Origin: Dryobates pubescens
Lineage: Eukaryota; Chordata; Aves; Piciformes; Picidae
DNA length: 64,000 bases
Reading direction: 5' to 3'
Assembly (NCBI RefSeq): GCF_014839835.1
Contig: NC_071644.1
Coordinates: forward strand, 4,441,266 to 4,505,265
Shown here in pieces: positions 63,250 through 64,000 of the stretch. Position numbers and translations under genes: made by a program. A model generated the notes under the pieces. That model ran no database searches and was not told the origin of the DNA. It saw nothing but the letters and a program-made list of their open reading frames with translations. Within the stretch, counting starts at the first letter, position 1. Every line of letters begins with the position of its first letter.

Positions 63250-64000
63250 AAGGCAAATCAAAACATTAAACTCTTCTTGAAGAAATGTCACATCCTGAGT
63301 AATTTTTATTCACTTGCCTGCAAGCTATCTGGTGTTCAGACAGTCATCAGCTTCATTTGTTTACCGCAGCACAGCCCTTGTATTGATGGCTGAATGTAAA
63401 CCTCTTATTTCTAGAACTTTCTCTTTTGTGCAAAGAAAAAAGACACTTGCTGCATTAATCCCCAGAATGAATTCAATTCTGTGATGGCACAGAAGCACCT
63501 TTCCTCCCCCCACACCACTGTCACACTCCCATGCAGCAGCCACAGTGGAATAGGGGATTTTGTGGCCACAGAGAAACTTCAGGAGAATTTGTACACCGGG
63601 CTCCAACTCAGAAAGCACCAGAACCGTGTGCCCAAGGGCATGTATTGAAATCAGGATGGCATGCTGGAAAGGTTTGCTGCATCATTACCAAGGTCACAGC
63701 ATGGCATTTGCTTCAGAAAGGACTGACTTGCCTTCAAGCCAAGTGTGAGGGCAGCAGGGCTGAAATGTATCTTAAAAGCGAGCAACATCTCACAGGCTCT
63801 GCTCAATGAGGACACGTATTTCAATTCAGAAATGAGCTTAAATTACACCAGTTTGGAACAGCTCCCACACAAGCTACTGCAGATAAATGTTTTGATTAAA
63901 CTGAAAGTTTGGGTGAGTATTTTCAGGGTGGAAGGGATTTATTTTTTTAGGTTCAGTTCCAGAAAACTTGAGTTTAAAAAAAGAAATAATTAAAAAAAAA
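63250..64000. other. Intergenic sequence to the window edge
   Basis: No exon or repeat family is recognised. The end is AT-rich (GATAAATGTTTTGATTAAAC near 63883 and A runs at the last bases). The neighbouring gene in other amniotes, DISP3, is not visible in this window. Confidence 0.4.

Noticed and set aside
29576-64000. Search for DISP3 exons
   Set aside because: No sterol-sensing-domain or patched-like transmembrane segment was recognised on either strand.
1-64000. CRISPR arrays, operons, phage or bacterial defence systems, rRNA and tRNA genes
   Set aside because: The window is vertebrate nuclear DNA with spliced genes. No spaced direct repeats, cloverleaf sequences or prokaryotic gene arrangement were seen.
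1-64000. Endogenous retrovirus or LTR fossils
   Set aside because: No paired terminal repeats, primer-binding site or pol/gag-like frame was recognised. All mobile-element traces found are CR1 LINE ends.

Overview
This is a vertebrate nuclear window, almost certainly from a bird. The coding exons have short introns with GT/AG borders, every recognisable repeat is a CR1 LINE 3' end, and the decoded proteins resemble the chicken orthologues as I remember them. Gene order is that of human 1p36.22 read in reverse: DRAXIN (-), MAD2L2 (+), one FBXO6/FBXO44-type gene (-), FBXO2 (+), then a long intergenic tract that in other amniotes leads toward DISP3. I rebuilt all four coding sequences exon by exon from splice sites and reading phase, and each closes on a proper stop: 349, 211, 254 and 247 residues.

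Layout. 1-0.93 kb: intergenic. 0.93-6.4 kb: DRAXIN coding exons and 3' UTR on the minus strand. 6.4-12.4 kb: probable DRAXIN 5' intron. 12.4-14.1 kb: a strong CpG island between DRAXIN and MAD2L2, with a perfect CRE. 15.9-20.0 kb: MAD2L2. 21.0-24.3 kb: FBXO44/FBXO6-like gene, minus strand. 24.2-24.8 kb: a second CpG island between the two F-box genes. 26.0-29.6 kb: FBXO2. 29.6-64.0 kb: no gene that I can support. This last tract holds CR1 fossils and many short AT-rich islands rich in TAAT/ATTA cores that look like conserved non-coding regulatory elements.

Functionally, Draxin is a secreted axon-guidance ligand. MAD2L2 (REV7) is a HORMA adaptor of translesion synthesis, shieldin and APC/C control. 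The F-box pair are SCF ubiquitin-ligase receptors with an FBA domain (glycan binding in FBXO2 and FBXO6). The two F-box genes are an ancient inverted duplicate with identical internal exon lengths (127, 96, 136) and phases. I found no novel multi-gene system, bacterial-type element, CRISPR array, tRNA or rRNA. The points most worth checking are the two bidirectional CpG promoters, the short FBXO2 N-terminus, a Tyr-to-Phe change at the glycan-binding position of both F-box proteins, and the candidate enhancer tract, which includes an RFX X-box-like site and a hairpin. Family and orthologue comparisons are from memory; no database search was run.
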